From an uncultured Pelagibacteraceae bacterium (lineage in GTDB: Bacteria > Pseudomonadota > Alphaproteobacteria > Pelagibacterales > Pelagibacteraceae): a stretch of DNA of 64,000 bases. This document shows, in pieces, positions 38,181-46,530 of this stretch. Made by a program: the position numbers and the translations under genes. The stretch covers positions 1 through 64,000 of the forward strand of contig CACGBZ010000005.1 in the NCBI GenBank assembly GCA_902571425.1, written 5' to 3'. Within the stretch, counting starts at the first letter, position 1, and the number at the start of each line of letters is the position of its first letter. The notes below the pieces were generated by a model, which searched no databases, was not told the DNA's origin, and worked only from the letters and a program-made list of their open reading frames with translations.

Positions 38181-39479
38181 ATGCAAAAAGAAGTAAAAAA
38201 GTCTTGGGCTCTATTTATAGGGATAGGAGTAATGATGATTGCTCATGGATTGCAAATGCAAATTATGGGTATTCGATCAGTGCTTGAAGATTTTAGTGTT
38301 TTTACAACTGGTATCTTTATGTCTGGGTATTATGTTGGTTATTTTGTGGGCTCGAGAACTACTCCTAATTTCGTTTCAAAAGTTGGCCACATTAGAGTAT
38401 TTGCTGCATTCGCCTCACTTGCATCTTTAAGTGCTTTAGTTGCTGTTGTTTATATAAATCCTTTTATGTGGACAGTTAGTAGATTCATTACAGGTATAAG
38501 TTTAGTCAGTTGTTATGTGGTTACTGAAAGCTGGTTAAACGATAGAGCAACTAATAAAAATAGAGGACAACTATTATCTGCTTATATGATGGTAATCTAC
38601 TTTGGATTAGCTGTTGGTATGTTGTTGCTTAATGTTAGTAAGCCAGAAGATTATGAGCCATTTATTTTAGTTTCTATTTTACTTTCTGTTGCGCTTGTTC
38701 CTATTTTACTAACAAAAAGACCTGCTCCAAAATTTAAAAAAATAGAAACAATAAGTATTAAAGAGTTATATAAAATTTCTCCGCTAGGAACATTGAGTTC
38801 TTTCTTTACTGGAATTATTCATGCTGCTTTCTTTTCTTTAATTGCTGTTTATGCAACAAAAGCAAATTATAGTTTGCTTGAAACCTCAGTTTTACTTTTT
38901 ATTTCAACAATAGCCGGTGTTATTGGGCAAGGGCCAATAGGTTATTTTTCAGATACATTTGACAGAAGAAAAGTAATTGTAATTACAACTTTTGGAAGTT
39001 CTGTATTAGCATTTCTCTCAATTTTAAGCTCAAATGATCCGTTTCAGAATATTTACCATTTAGATGAATTTGCATTTAAAAAAATATTATTTTTCATTTT
39101 TGTTGGACTATATTCTAGCTTATGTCTTCCTTTGTTCTCTCTTAATCTTGCTCATACAAATGACTTTGTTCCAAAATCTCAATTCGTTGCAGCAGGAGGT
39201 GGTTTACAATTGATTTTTGGTGTTGGGGCTATAAGTGGTCCTATTTTATGTTCTCTATTTATGGGGTGGTTTGGTTTAAATGGGTTATTTGTTTTTCTAA
39301 TTATTGCTCATGCAATTATTGGAAGCTTCGGTTTATATAGAATGAAAGTCAGAGATACTGTGGAAAATCCAGACTCAACCTTTACACCGGTCCCAGCTAC
39401 GATAACACCAGCTGGATTGGAATTAGATCCTGATGCAAAACCTATTGAAGAACCAAATTATCAACACCAAAATAATTAA
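38181..39479 (+). CDS. MFS transporter (YcaD-like)
   Basis: Twelve-helix major facilitator of 432 residues. The first half contains FMSGYYVGYFVGSRTTPNFV and a TRFITGISLVS-like helix; the linker between halves is short, followed by the MFS motif GYFSDTFDRRKVI in the second half. A hydrophilic Pro-rich tail (about 400-432) is cytoplasmic. It resembles the YcaD/UMF-like group with unknown substrates. Its stop shares TTAA (39476-39479) with convergent cmk. Confidence 0.85.
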   Translation: MQKEVKKSWALFIGIGVMMIAHGLQMQIMGIRSVLEDFSVFTTGIFMSGYYVGYFVGSRTTPNFVSKVGHIRVFAAFASLASLSALVAVVYINPFMWTVSRFITGISLVSCYVVTESWLNDRATNKNRGQLLSAYMMVIYFGLAVGMLLLNVSKPEDYEPFILVSILLSVALVPILLTKRPAPKFKKIETISIKELYKISPLGTLSSFFTGIIHAAFFSLIAVYATKANYSLLETSVLLFISTIAGVIGQGPIGYFSDTFDRRKVIVITTFGSSVLAFLSILSSNDPFQNIYHLDEFAFKKILFFIFVGLYSSLCLPLFSLNLAHTNDFVPKSQFVAAGGGLQLIFGVGAISGPILCSLFMGWFGLNGLFVFLIIAHAIIGSFGLYRMKVRDTVENPDSTFTPVPATITPAGLELDPDAKPIEEPNYQHQNN

Positions 39480-40120
39480 TTTGTATTATTCAGCCTATCA
39501 ATATAGCTAGACATTTTTGATAGAACTTGTTTTTTTGTCAGCTGATCTGATCTAATCAAAATAGAGTCTTTAACTCTAATTAGTGGACTGTGCCTTCTAT
39601 TTTTGTCAGTCAAAGTACGTTTTTTTAAAGACTTTTTTACCTCTTTTAATGGTAATTTCTTTTTAATATCTAACCATCTTCTATAACTTGCAACATCTAA
39701 ACTACATTTAAAATAAAATGCTAAATCATACTTAGGGTTTTTTGATAATATTTTACTGGCAATATCTCTCCCCTCAACACATATTCTTTTATTTTTTCTA
39801 ATTATGGAAATTTGTACTTTGTTAACAATTTCTCTAATTTTTTTTATTTTCGCCAAGCCAGCTACATGATTGCTGATTTGCTCTGAATGTAAATTTTGTT
39901 TTGAGATTTTTTTATAAGAAATATTTTTAAATTTATTTTTTATAAAAGTAATTTGATTTTTAGGTTTGTGTTTGATTATTAGCTTGCTAGCAAACCTGTA
40001 TAAAAGTCCTGAATTTATTAGAAGTAATTTGTATTTTTTAGATATAAGTTTAGCAGCTGTACTTTTGCCACTTGCTGACTCCCCATCACAAGCAATGATT
40101 AGTTTTTTTTGTCTGTTCAT
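39476..40120 (-). CDS. cmk: Cytidylate kinase
   Basis: Phosphorylates CMP and dCMP. The 214-residue, lysine-rich protein has a P-loop ACDGESASGKSTAAKL (about 10-25), the NSGLLYRFASK segment for the NMP-binding site (usually DTGAMYR), VCVEGRDIASKIL for the nucleotide, and the C-terminal DKNRRHSPLIRVKDS matching the DxxDxxRxxxPL signature (DRxR-like). The sequence is diverged from E. coli Cmk but all blocks are in order. Confidence 0.92.
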   Translation of the reverse strand: MNRQKKLIIACDGESASGKSTAAKLISKKYKLLLINSGLLYRFASKLIIKHKPKNQITFIKNKFKNISYKKISKQNLHSEQISNHVAGLAKIKKIREIVNKVQISIIRKNKRICVEGRDIASKILSKNPKYDLAFYFKCSLDVASYRRWLDIKKKLPLKEVKKSLKKRTLTDKNRRHSPLIRVKDSILIRSDQLTKKQVLSKMSSYIDRLNNTN

Positions 40121-40157
40121 TTAATCTTATGCATATATAGAATTTGATATGACTTGT

Positions 40158-40604
40158 CTAATCTAACAAATTAATTTTATCCCCTACAGTAATTTTTGAA
40201 GACGATAATATTTGACATCTAAGTCCACCTTTTCTCATAAATTCTTTAAGAATATTTTTTTGATCAAGCATTTCAGTCAAATGTCGACACGGACGACATA
40301 ATTCAATTCCCTCTAATTCAACATTTCCTAGCTTTAATTTTTTTCCAATTAAGTCATTTAATTGGATGCCTTTTGTAACAACATTCCGTCTAAAATTGAT
40401 GTAAGGTATATCAAGACCAAATTTAATATTATATTCATCAATATTCTCAGACTCTATTAAAGACAATTGATTGTATGGATCATTAAAATCATGAAAATGT
40501 CGATCTCCTACTATTCCTTTATTTGCTAAAACCTCAATTGAATTTACTTCCTTAATTGGTTGATTGTTGTCGGGAGCAATTCCTAATTTAAATACTTCGG
40601 CCAT
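40158..40604 (-). CDS. MOSC domain-containing protein
   Basis: A 148-residue protein consisting of one MOSC domain: GIVGDRHFHD at about 30-39, LSLIESENIDEYN, RRNVVTKGIQLNDLIGKKLKLGNV and the conserved cysteine in ELCRPCRHLTEM, followed by the C-terminal GLRCQILSSSKITVGD. MOSC domains handle sulfur or bind molybdenum cofactor in proteins such as mARC and MOCOS. Free-standing forms detoxify hydroxylated purines or are of unknown use. It is divergent from the PhyH gene. Confidence 0.88.
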   Translation of the reverse strand: MAEVFKLGIAPDNNQPIKEVNSIEVLANKGIVGDRHFHDFNDPYNQLSLIESENIDEYNIKFGLDIPYINFRRNVVTKGIQLNDLIGKKLKLGNVELEGIELCRPCRHLTEMLDQKNILKEFMRKGGLRCQILSSSKITVGDKINLLD

Positions 40605-40610
40605 AAATTA

Positions 40611-40637
40611 TTGAAGAAATAGTTGAGCTCATATAAT
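40611..40637 (+). promoter_or_regulatory. Candidate promoter of the PhyH gene
   Basis: TTGAAG (40611-40616) and a perfect TATAAT (40632-40637) are 15 bp apart, shorter than ideal. The predicted transcript would have a leader of only about 7 bases before the ATG at 40651. Confidence 0.3.
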
Positions 40638-40650
40638 CTTTCAAAATAAT

Positions 40651-41475
40651 ATGACTTATCTATCATCAAATCAACTTAAACAGTATCAAGACCAAGGTTA
40701 CATATCTCCTGTTGAAGTTTTGTCTATTAGTGAGGCCCTAGAGGCAAGAGAAGAAATCGAATTAATTGAAAAAAAAATGCCAAATGAAATAGATAAGTCA
40801 GGAAGATATAATGTTCATTTAATTTCACCAAAACTTGATTCAATTGTTCATAATTCAAAAATTTTAGATGCAGTAGAAAGTATTATTGGAAAAAATATCT
40901 TAGTTTGCAGTACTACTTTGTTTATTAAAAACCCTAACGAACAAGGTTTTGTAAGTTATCACCAAGATGCAAAGTACATAGGATTAGAACCACACAATTG
41001 GGTCACAGCATGGGTAGCATTAACAGATTCGAACGAAAACAACGGATGTATGAAAATGTGGCCTAAATCACATTTAAATATTAAAGATCACAATGAAAAA
41101 TTTAGTGAAGGAAATCTTCTAACTAGAGGACAAACAGTAGAGAATGTTCCTAAAGATGAAGTTAAATCCATAGAGCTTAAAGCGGGTCAAATGTCTTTGC
41201 ATCATCCAAGAGTAGTGCATGGATCAGGAATAAATAAGAGTAATGATAGAAGAATAGGATTTGTTATTCAAAGTTATATAGGCACAAATGTAAAACAAAT
41301 CTTAGGGAAAAACAGTGTTCAAATTGCAAGAGGAGAAGATAAATATAATCATCATGAAGTGATAAATAGAACTAAAGCTTTAATGAGTGAGGAGAGTATT
41401 TTACTTCGAAAAAAAGAAAATGATTACTTGCAAGAAATTTTTTATAAAGGTGCAAAACAAAAAGGTTCTTATTAA
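40651..41475 (+). CDS. Phytanoyl-CoA dioxygenase (PhyH) family protein
   Basis: Non-heme Fe(II)/2-oxoglutarate oxygenase of 274 residues. The iron triad is visible: H104 and D106 in YHQDAKYIG and H190 in RVVHGSG; R200/R201 in DRRIGF would hold the 2-oxoglutarate. The WVALTDSNENNGCMKMWPKSH segment is typical of marine PhyH proteins that act on small molecules rather than on lipids. The substrate is unknown. Two small genes follow (10 and 12 bp gaps), likely co-transcribed. Confidence 0.88.
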   Translation: MTYLSSNQLKQYQDQGYISPVEVLSISEALEAREEIELIEKKMPNEIDKSGRYNVHLISPKLDSIVHNSKILDAVESIIGKNILVCSTTLFIKNPNEQGFVSYHQDAKYIGLEPHNWVTAWVALTDSNENNGCMKMWPKSHLNIKDHNEKFSEGNLLTRGQTVENVPKDEVKSIELKAGQMSLHHPRVVHGSGINKSNDRRIGFVIQSYIGTNVKQILGKNSVQIARGEDKYNHHEVINRTKALMSEESILLRKKENDYLQEIFYKGAKQKGSY

Positions 41476-41484
41476 TAATTAAAT

Positions 41485-41952
41485 ATGGGTGATTTAAATA
41501 AAGCACCAAACGATTTTTTTGATAATTGGAATAAAATCCAATCAATGTCATATAAAAATGTCATTGAGCTACTTGTCAAAAGAAGTAGTGAAAAAAAGAT
41601 ATTAGCTTTAATTCAATTTGAATTAGATCAATTTTCAGAAAATGTTCAAAATGATTTAGCTATTTCTGAAACAAGTTCTTTCTATAAAGAAATAACTAAC
41701 CTTTTCAGAGATTCTAACTGGTGGTCAACTGCTACGGTAACTGATGCTTGTAAATATTATTTAAACTGTGCGAGAAATAATATTTCTTATTTTGAAAACT
41801 ATGTAGAGGCAGGTAGTGATTTGTCTCAAAATCAAAAAAATGAGATATTTGCCTTATATCAATTATGTACTTTATTTGTTTCTTGGAATGCTATTAAAGA
41901 TAAAAAGATCAGAGAAATTATAGATATTAGAAAAAGTTTATTTTTTAGATAA
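41485..41952 (+). CDS. Hypothetical protein, mostly helical
   Basis: I do not recognise this 155-residue protein. It has no signal peptide, membrane segment or catalytic motif. Helical amphipathic stretches and a central WWSTATVTDACKYYLNCARNN are visible, plus a late ALYQLCTLFVSWNA. The codon and residue use match the neighbours. It lies 10 bp after the PhyH gene and 12 bp before the 75-residue protein, so the three may form a small operon. Confidence 0.6.
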   Translation: MGDLNKAPNDFFDNWNKIQSMSYKNVIELLVKRSSEKKILALIQFELDQFSENVQNDLAISETSSFYKEITNLFRDSNWWSTATVTDACKYYLNCARNNISYFENYVEAGSDLSQNQKNEIFALYQLCTLFVSWNAIKDKKIREIIDIRKSLFFR

Positions 41953-41963
41953 AACTAATCAAT

Positions 41964-42191
41964 ATGAACAAAGAAAACGCAAGTAAACTCTGGAAAATTA
42001 TTCAGGAAGCTGGCGATTATTTGGTGGGTCAATTACCTGACCACCCAAATCACCCCAAAGGAAGAAACCCCTATGCTCATGTTGCAATTTGTGTGAAGAG
42101 TAAGTTTAACGCAAGTTATAAAGACATTCCTGACGAACAATATGATGAAGTGATAAAATATATTGAGTTTTTAAAAGAAAATCCTAGTTAG
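41964..42191 (+). CDS. Small conserved-looking protein with a YKDIP motif
   Basis: A 75-residue soluble protein. The N-terminal half has LPDHPNHPKGRNPYAHV, rich in His and Pro, and the C-terminal half has FNASYKDIPDEQYDEVIKYI. The second part faintly recalls the end of phage antirepressor (ORF6C-like) proteins, where SYKDLP...FDEALAFI is common, but no DNA-binding part is attached. I cannot assign a function. The stop overlaps the convergent threonine aldolase by 8 bp. Confidence 0.6.
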   Translation: MNKENASKLWKIIQEAGDYLVGQLPDHPNHPKGRNPYAHVAICVKSKFNASYKDIPDEQYDEVIKYIEFLKENPS

Positions 42192-43233
42192 ATTTAATTG
42201 TATTTAATAAATCATCAACATCTTTATCTTTAGTATTCCAAGCAGCAACTAATCTAACAGCTTTTCCATCTAATTCTTCTTCATTCATTTTATAACCTTC
42301 AGAATTTAGATGTTCTATTTTTTCTCTTGGAAATTTTGCAAATACTTCGTTTGCTTCTGTAGGATAAGCAATTTCAATATCGTTGTGATTGCTTAAACCA
42401 TCGCTTAATTTTTTACCCATTGCATTAGCGTGCTTTGCATTTCTCAACCAAACATCATTTGAAATGTATGCATCGAGTTGTGCAGAAACAAAACGCATTT
42501 TTGATAATAAGTGCCCCGCTCTTTTCATTAAAAAAGCAATGTCTCCAACTAATTCTTTCTTAAAAAATATAATTGCTTCAGCTGCCAGACATCCATTTTT
42601 AGTTGCTCCAAATGACAAGACATCAACCCCAGATTTCCAAGTCATTTCAGCAGGAGTTACATCTAAAGACACCAAAGCATTAGCAAATCTAGCGCCATCC
42701 ATATGTAAATTTAGATTATGTTTATGAGTGATTTCTGCAATTTTTTTAATTTCATCTAATTGATAAACTTCACCTGTTTCACACACTTGAGTGATACTGA
42801 CTGATGAAGGTTGTGTATGATGAACAATCCCTTTTCCTCCAATAGATTGATCTAACTCCTTTGCAGTTATTTTTCCCATTATTCCATTTAAAGGAACCAA
42901 CTTTCCTCCTCCTGTATAAAATTCAGGTGCACCACATTCATCGGTGTTTATATGAGACATCTTATGACAATAAATATTTCCATACGAAGGTGTCATTGTA
43001 GATAATGCTAAAGCATTAGCAGCTGTTCCTGATGCCGTCGGAAAAACAATTACCTCTTTTTCAAATATTTCTGAAAACTTATCTTGTAACTCAGTTGATA
43101 AAGGATCGTTTCCATAAGGAGTGCTGTCTCCTTCATTTGCTTTTATGATTGCCTCTAATACTTCAGGACAAGCACCTGCAACATTATCGGAGGCGAATTT
43201 AACTCGCTCTCTTTTTGTTTTAATTTTTGCCAT
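42184..43233 (-). CDS. ltaE: Threonine aldolase (beta-eliminating lyase family)
   Basis: PLP enzyme splitting threonine or allo-threonine into glycine and acetaldehyde. The 349-residue protein has FASDNVAGACPEV at the start, TASGTAANALAL, HMDGARFANAL with D179, and the PLP lysine K212 in SFGATKNGCLAAE. It is last in a minus-strand run of DMT transporter, creatinase and amidinotransferase, 2 bp after the latter, so glycine supply or use is the likely context. The exact stereospecificity cannot be read from sequence. Confidence 0.88.
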   Translation of the reverse strand: MAKIKTKRERVKFASDNVAGACPEVLEAIIKANEGDSTPYGNDPLSTELQDKFSEIFEKEVIVFPTASGTAANALALSTMTPSYGNIYCHKMSHINTDECGAPEFYTGGGKLVPLNGIMGKITAKELDQSIGGKGIVHHTQPSSVSITQVCETGEVYQLDEIKKIAEITHKHNLNLHMDGARFANALVSLDVTPAEMTWKSGVDVLSFGATKNGCLAAEAIIFFKKELVGDIAFLMKRAGHLLSKMRFVSAQLDAYISNDVWLRNAKHANAMGKKLSDGLSNHNDIEIAYPTEANEVFAKFPREKIEHLNSEGYKMNEEELDGKAVRLVAAWNTKDKDVDDLLNTIKSN

Positions 43234-43235
43234 TT

Positions 43236-44351
43236 TTATTGTTTTGGAAAATAATCTTTTAAATTGCCTTCTCTATATACATCTGCTGTACAACAATGAA
43301 GACCTCCACCAAATGCATAAGCATTTCTAAGCTCTACTGGTAATACTTCCATTCCTAATTTATCTAATTGCTCAGCTTGATAAATTTCACTTTTCTCAAC
43401 ACAAACTGTTTTAGGATCTAAAACTAAAACATTCATTGATAACCATGTTGAAGAATAACATAATGGTGGCGGTTCATTATGTGCTGGCTGAGCACTATCA
43501 ACAATTTCCCATCCATTATCTTCGAAAAGTTTTCTTTGTTCTTTTGGTAATCTTCTTTGAGGATTGTTGATAATTAAACCTTCTTTTATTGGGGTAAAGG
43601 TTGCATCAATGTGAATAGGATAAGGATCACCTGGGAAGTTAACTGCATGAACTCTGTGATCTTTATAATGTCTCTTTAGCCAATCAATTCCTTTTAAATT
43701 TGTTGTAAATCCATGTTGTACAACTAAGTCTTTACCAAATCTTAGCACGTCCGCTGCATCAAATAATGGTTCTTCTTCAGTGGTTACAAAATATTTTTTC
43801 TCAGTCCACTCTAATCTTTTTTGAACACCTATTTTATCTGATAAATAATCCTTTCTATAATCTGCATCAGTTAATCTTGGCTTTGGAGCAGACTCGTGTC
43901 TCATATTAGGATCTTGATTATAATAATCTTTTAGAAGTGGTCGGTAACATAAATATTCAAACCAACGACAACGATAACTCATTGTAGCTTCTAAGATCTC
44001 ATTACCCACTGTTAACAAAACATCTCTTGGGGGCATGCAGCCAAACATTGTTTCTGCTTCCCAGTCAGGCGTGGAAGTTTTTTGATTAAAATCTATTGGT
44101 GTTGGTCGATCAACTTTAATACCTCTTTTTTGAAGCATATTTGAAAAATTATCTAATAATTCATTTGCTTTATCGACAGTATCTTTTGTTCTTGGTCCAA
44201 ACTGACCTCGCATATCACTGTCTTCTGGAACTTTTGCATCCAAAGCAGGCTCTGGTGCTGGTATACAAGTACCATCCGCTCTTCCAACAATAACATGTTT
44301 TAACGGATCCCACTCATTCCAACTATTAACAATAGTTTTATTCTCACTCAT
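43236..44351 (-). CDS. Glycine amidinotransferase (arginine:glycine amidinotransferase)
   Basis: Transfers the amidino group of arginine to glycine, giving guanidinoacetate and ornithine, or works in reverse. The 371-residue protein matches the AGAT family throughout. The catalytic set is D198 (LFDAADVLRFG), H247 (YPIHIDATF) and C353 (GGGLHCCTADV), corresponding to the Asp-His-Cys of human AGAT. There is no mitochondrial-type leader. Bacterial AGAT-like enzymes can use other amino-group acceptors, so the acceptor is uncertain. The creatinase gene is 5 bp upstream. Confidence 0.92.
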   Translation of the reverse strand: MSENKTIVNSWNEWDPLKHVIVGRADGTCIPAPEPALDAKVPEDSDMRGQFGPRTKDTVDKANELLDNFSNMLQKRGIKVDRPTPIDFNQKTSTPDWEAETMFGCMPPRDVLLTVGNEILEATMSYRCRWFEYLCYRPLLKDYYNQDPNMRHESAPKPRLTDADYRKDYLSDKIGVQKRLEWTEKKYFVTTEEEPLFDAADVLRFGKDLVVQHGFTTNLKGIDWLKRHYKDHRVHAVNFPGDPYPIHIDATFTPIKEGLIINNPQRRLPKEQRKLFEDNGWEIVDSAQPAHNEPPPLCYSSTWLSMNVLVLDPKTVCVEKSEIYQAEQLDKLGMEVLPVELRNAYAFGGGLHCCTADVYREGNLKDYFPKQ

Positions 44352-44356
44352 AAAGA

Positions 44357-45574
44357 TTAATTTTTTATAATATTATGCTCAGGGCCGAAAGGAAATTTTG
44401 TAATATTTTCTGCTCCATCTTTACCAATCACCAAAATATCGTGTTCTCTATATCCACCTGCACCAGGATTACTTTCTGGGATCATTATCATTGGTTCCAT
44501 AGACACCACCATATTTTCCTCAATAACAGTATCAATATCTTCTCTTAATTCTAAACCAGCTTCTCTTCCATAAAAGTGTGAAAGCATACCAAATGAATGT
44601 CCATAACCAAAAGTTCGATACTGAAGATAACCAAGCTCAGCAAAAAGTTCGTTAAGCTCATGACAAATATCAGAACATTTAACACCTGGTTTAATTAATT
44701 CTAATCCTCTTTTATGAACTTTAACATTTGCCTCCCAAGCTTTAAGTGAAGCATCATCAGCATGATCTAAAAATAAAGTTCGCTCCAATGCAGTGTAGTA
44801 GCCTGAGATCATAGGAAAAGTATTTAAAGATAAAATATCTCCTTTGACTAATTTTCTATTTGTCTTTGGATTGTGAGCTCCATCTGTATTGATGCCTGAT
44901 TGAAACCATACCCAAGTATCCATGTACTCTGCATCTGGATAGCTTTTAACAATCTCTCTTTCCATTCTATCTCTTGCTGCAATAGCTACTTCAATCTCCG
45001 TATTATCCTCTCTAATATTTTTAACTATTTCTTTACCACCAATGTCTGCTATTCTTGCACCATTTCTAATGATCTCAATTTCTTCGTCAGATTTAATCAT
45101 TCTAAGTTTCATTAGATCTTTTGAAACATCGCTAAATACAGAGAAAGTAAAGATAGATCCTATTTTTTCTCTCATATCTAAAGTGACATGATCATTTTCA
45201 ATTCCAATATTTTTTGGAGGCTCATCCCTTCCAATAATTGAAACAATGGCTCTTAAAAAATTATCTCTTTTCCAATCAGTATAAATAACGTTATCGCAAT
45301 GGGATCTACGCCATGGTTGACTTGCATCAATGTTAGCTGAAATTGTTGAAATTTTATTTTGAGTAATCACACATCCGTAAGGTCTACCAAAAGAACAGTA
45401 AATAAAACCTGTGTAATATGCAACGTTATGCATAGATGTTAAAATAATCATATCAAGACCATTTTGATCCATCAGTGATCTAAGTTTGTTTACTCGATCG
45501 TTATATTCTTTGTCTGTGAAAGGTAATTTTACTTTCTCACCATTTTTAAGTTCAAAAAAATCTGGTCGTTCCAT
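44357..45574 (-). CDS. Creatinase (creatine amidinohydrolase), M24 fold
   Basis: Hydrolyses creatine to sarcosine and urea. The 405-residue protein has the pita-bread fold but with creatinase residues, not the metal ligands of M24 peptidases: F62 and R64 in YCSFGRPYG, the catalytic H234 in NTDGAHNP, E264 in YYTALERTLF, R337 in GREAGLELRED and E360 in SMEPMIM. These align at nearly the same numbers as in Pseudomonas creatinase (F62, R64, H232, E262, R335, E358). The start has ELKNGEKVKLPFT, as in creatinases. It might act on guanidinoacetate from the next gene instead of creatine. Confidence 0.9.
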   Translation of the reverse strand: MERPDFFELKNGEKVKLPFTDKEYNDRVNKLRSLMDQNGLDMIILTSMHNVAYYTGFIYCSFGRPYGCVITQNKISTISANIDASQPWRRSHCDNVIYTDWKRDNFLRAIVSIIGRDEPPKNIGIENDHVTLDMREKIGSIFTFSVFSDVSKDLMKLRMIKSDEEIEIIRNGARIADIGGKEIVKNIREDNTEIEVAIAARDRMEREIVKSYPDAEYMDTWVWFQSGINTDGAHNPKTNRKLVKGDILSLNTFPMISGYYTALERTLFLDHADDASLKAWEANVKVHKRGLELIKPGVKCSDICHELNELFAELGYLQYRTFGYGHSFGMLSHFYGREAGLELREDIDTVIEENMVVSMEPMIMIPESNPGAGGYREHDILVIGKDGAENITKFPFGPEHNIIKN

Positions 45575-45575
45575 A

Positions 45576-46481
45576 TTAATTTAATGCTATATATCTTTTG
45601 TTCCATCTCATTATTAAACTGTAATAAAATATAGATACAAAAAGAAAAAAACCACCGATTATAGTATTTGTGGATGGTACTTCATTAATACCAAATAATG
45701 GTAACCAAACCCAAAAAATTCCACCTACAACTTCAGTTAAAGATAATAAAGTCAATTCTGCTGCTGGTATCGCTTTAGATCCAATTGAATATAAAATTAA
45801 ACCAAAACAAACTAGTGTCCCATGCAAAGAAAATAAAGCTCCATTATAGCTAGATGAAAAGAAAACTAAGTCTTTTGATAAAATCATAATTGTTGCAAAC
45901 ACAAAACAAAATAAACCTGCAAAAGCTACCGTTGTGAATTTTGGTGTTTCTTTTCTCCATCTAAGAGTCACAGAAAACACTGAGAAACCAATTGAGGAAG
46001 TTAAACCAAATACAAAACCAATTAATGATTTTTCACCCGTATTTCCAAGTGCCATAATAATGATACCAACTGTTGCAATTATTATTGATATCCAAACATT
46101 GAGAGAAATTTTTTCTCTTAAAAATAAAAATGCCAATAATGCTGTAAAAAAAGGCATTGCTGCTAAACAAAGCAAAGTAACTGCAGCGCTAGTATTTGTA
46201 ATTGAATAAATAAATGTAATCATAGCGATCCCTAATCCAGATCCGCCGATTACGCCAGATAAACCTATTTTATAATAGTTTTTGTAAAAATTTTTTCCTT
46301 CTTCGAAAAATAAATAAAGATTTAACAAGATGAAAATTGTTAAACCTCTGCCAAAAATGTACTGCCAAGGTGCCAATTGGGGATTATCCATGTATCGAAC
46401 CACTAATGGACCAAACGACCACAACAGACCGGCAAAAAGTACAACGGGAATGGCTATTCTTGGATTTCTTAACTCTAACAT
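45576..46481 (-). CDS. EamA/DMT family transporter in the creatinase operon
   Basis: Ten-helix transporter of 301 residues. The two EamA repeats are visible (AIPVVLFAGLLWSFGPLVVR at about 9-28; TNTSAAVTLLCLAAMPFFTA; AIPAAELTLLSLTEVVGGIF). It lies 1 bp upstream of creatinase and starts the four-gene run, so its substrate may be a guanidino compound, sarcosine, urea, or an amino acid. The direction of transport cannot be read from sequence. A 49-bp gap separates it from moeA. Confidence 0.83.
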   Translation of the reverse strand: MLELRNPRIAIPVVLFAGLLWSFGPLVVRYMDNPQLAPWQYIFGRGLTIFILLNLYLFFEEGKNFYKNYYKIGLSGVIGGSGLGIAMITFIYSITNTSAAVTLLCLAAMPFFTALLAFLFLREKISLNVWISIIIATVGIIIMALGNTGEKSLIGFVFGLTSSIGFSVFSVTLRWRKETPKFTTVAFAGLFCFVFATIMILSKDLVFFSSSYNGALFSLHGTLVCFGLILYSIGSKAIPAAELTLLSLTEVVGGIFWVWLPLFGINEVPSTNTIIGGFFLFVSIFYYSLIMRWNKRYIALN

Positions 46482-46530
46482 AATGAGAAATCTAATTGTA
46501 AATAGAATTTTCTACAACAAAAATACGTTT

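Noticed and set aside
41964..42191. A prophage remnant suggested by the antirepressor-like YKDIP motif
   Set aside because: No integrase, attachment repeat or other phage gene is nearby, and base composition matches the neighbours.
44357..45574. Calling this an Xaa-Pro aminopeptidase
   Set aside because: The fold is M24, but the residues at the active site are those of creatinase and the motifs align throughout; the peptidase metal ligands are not kept.
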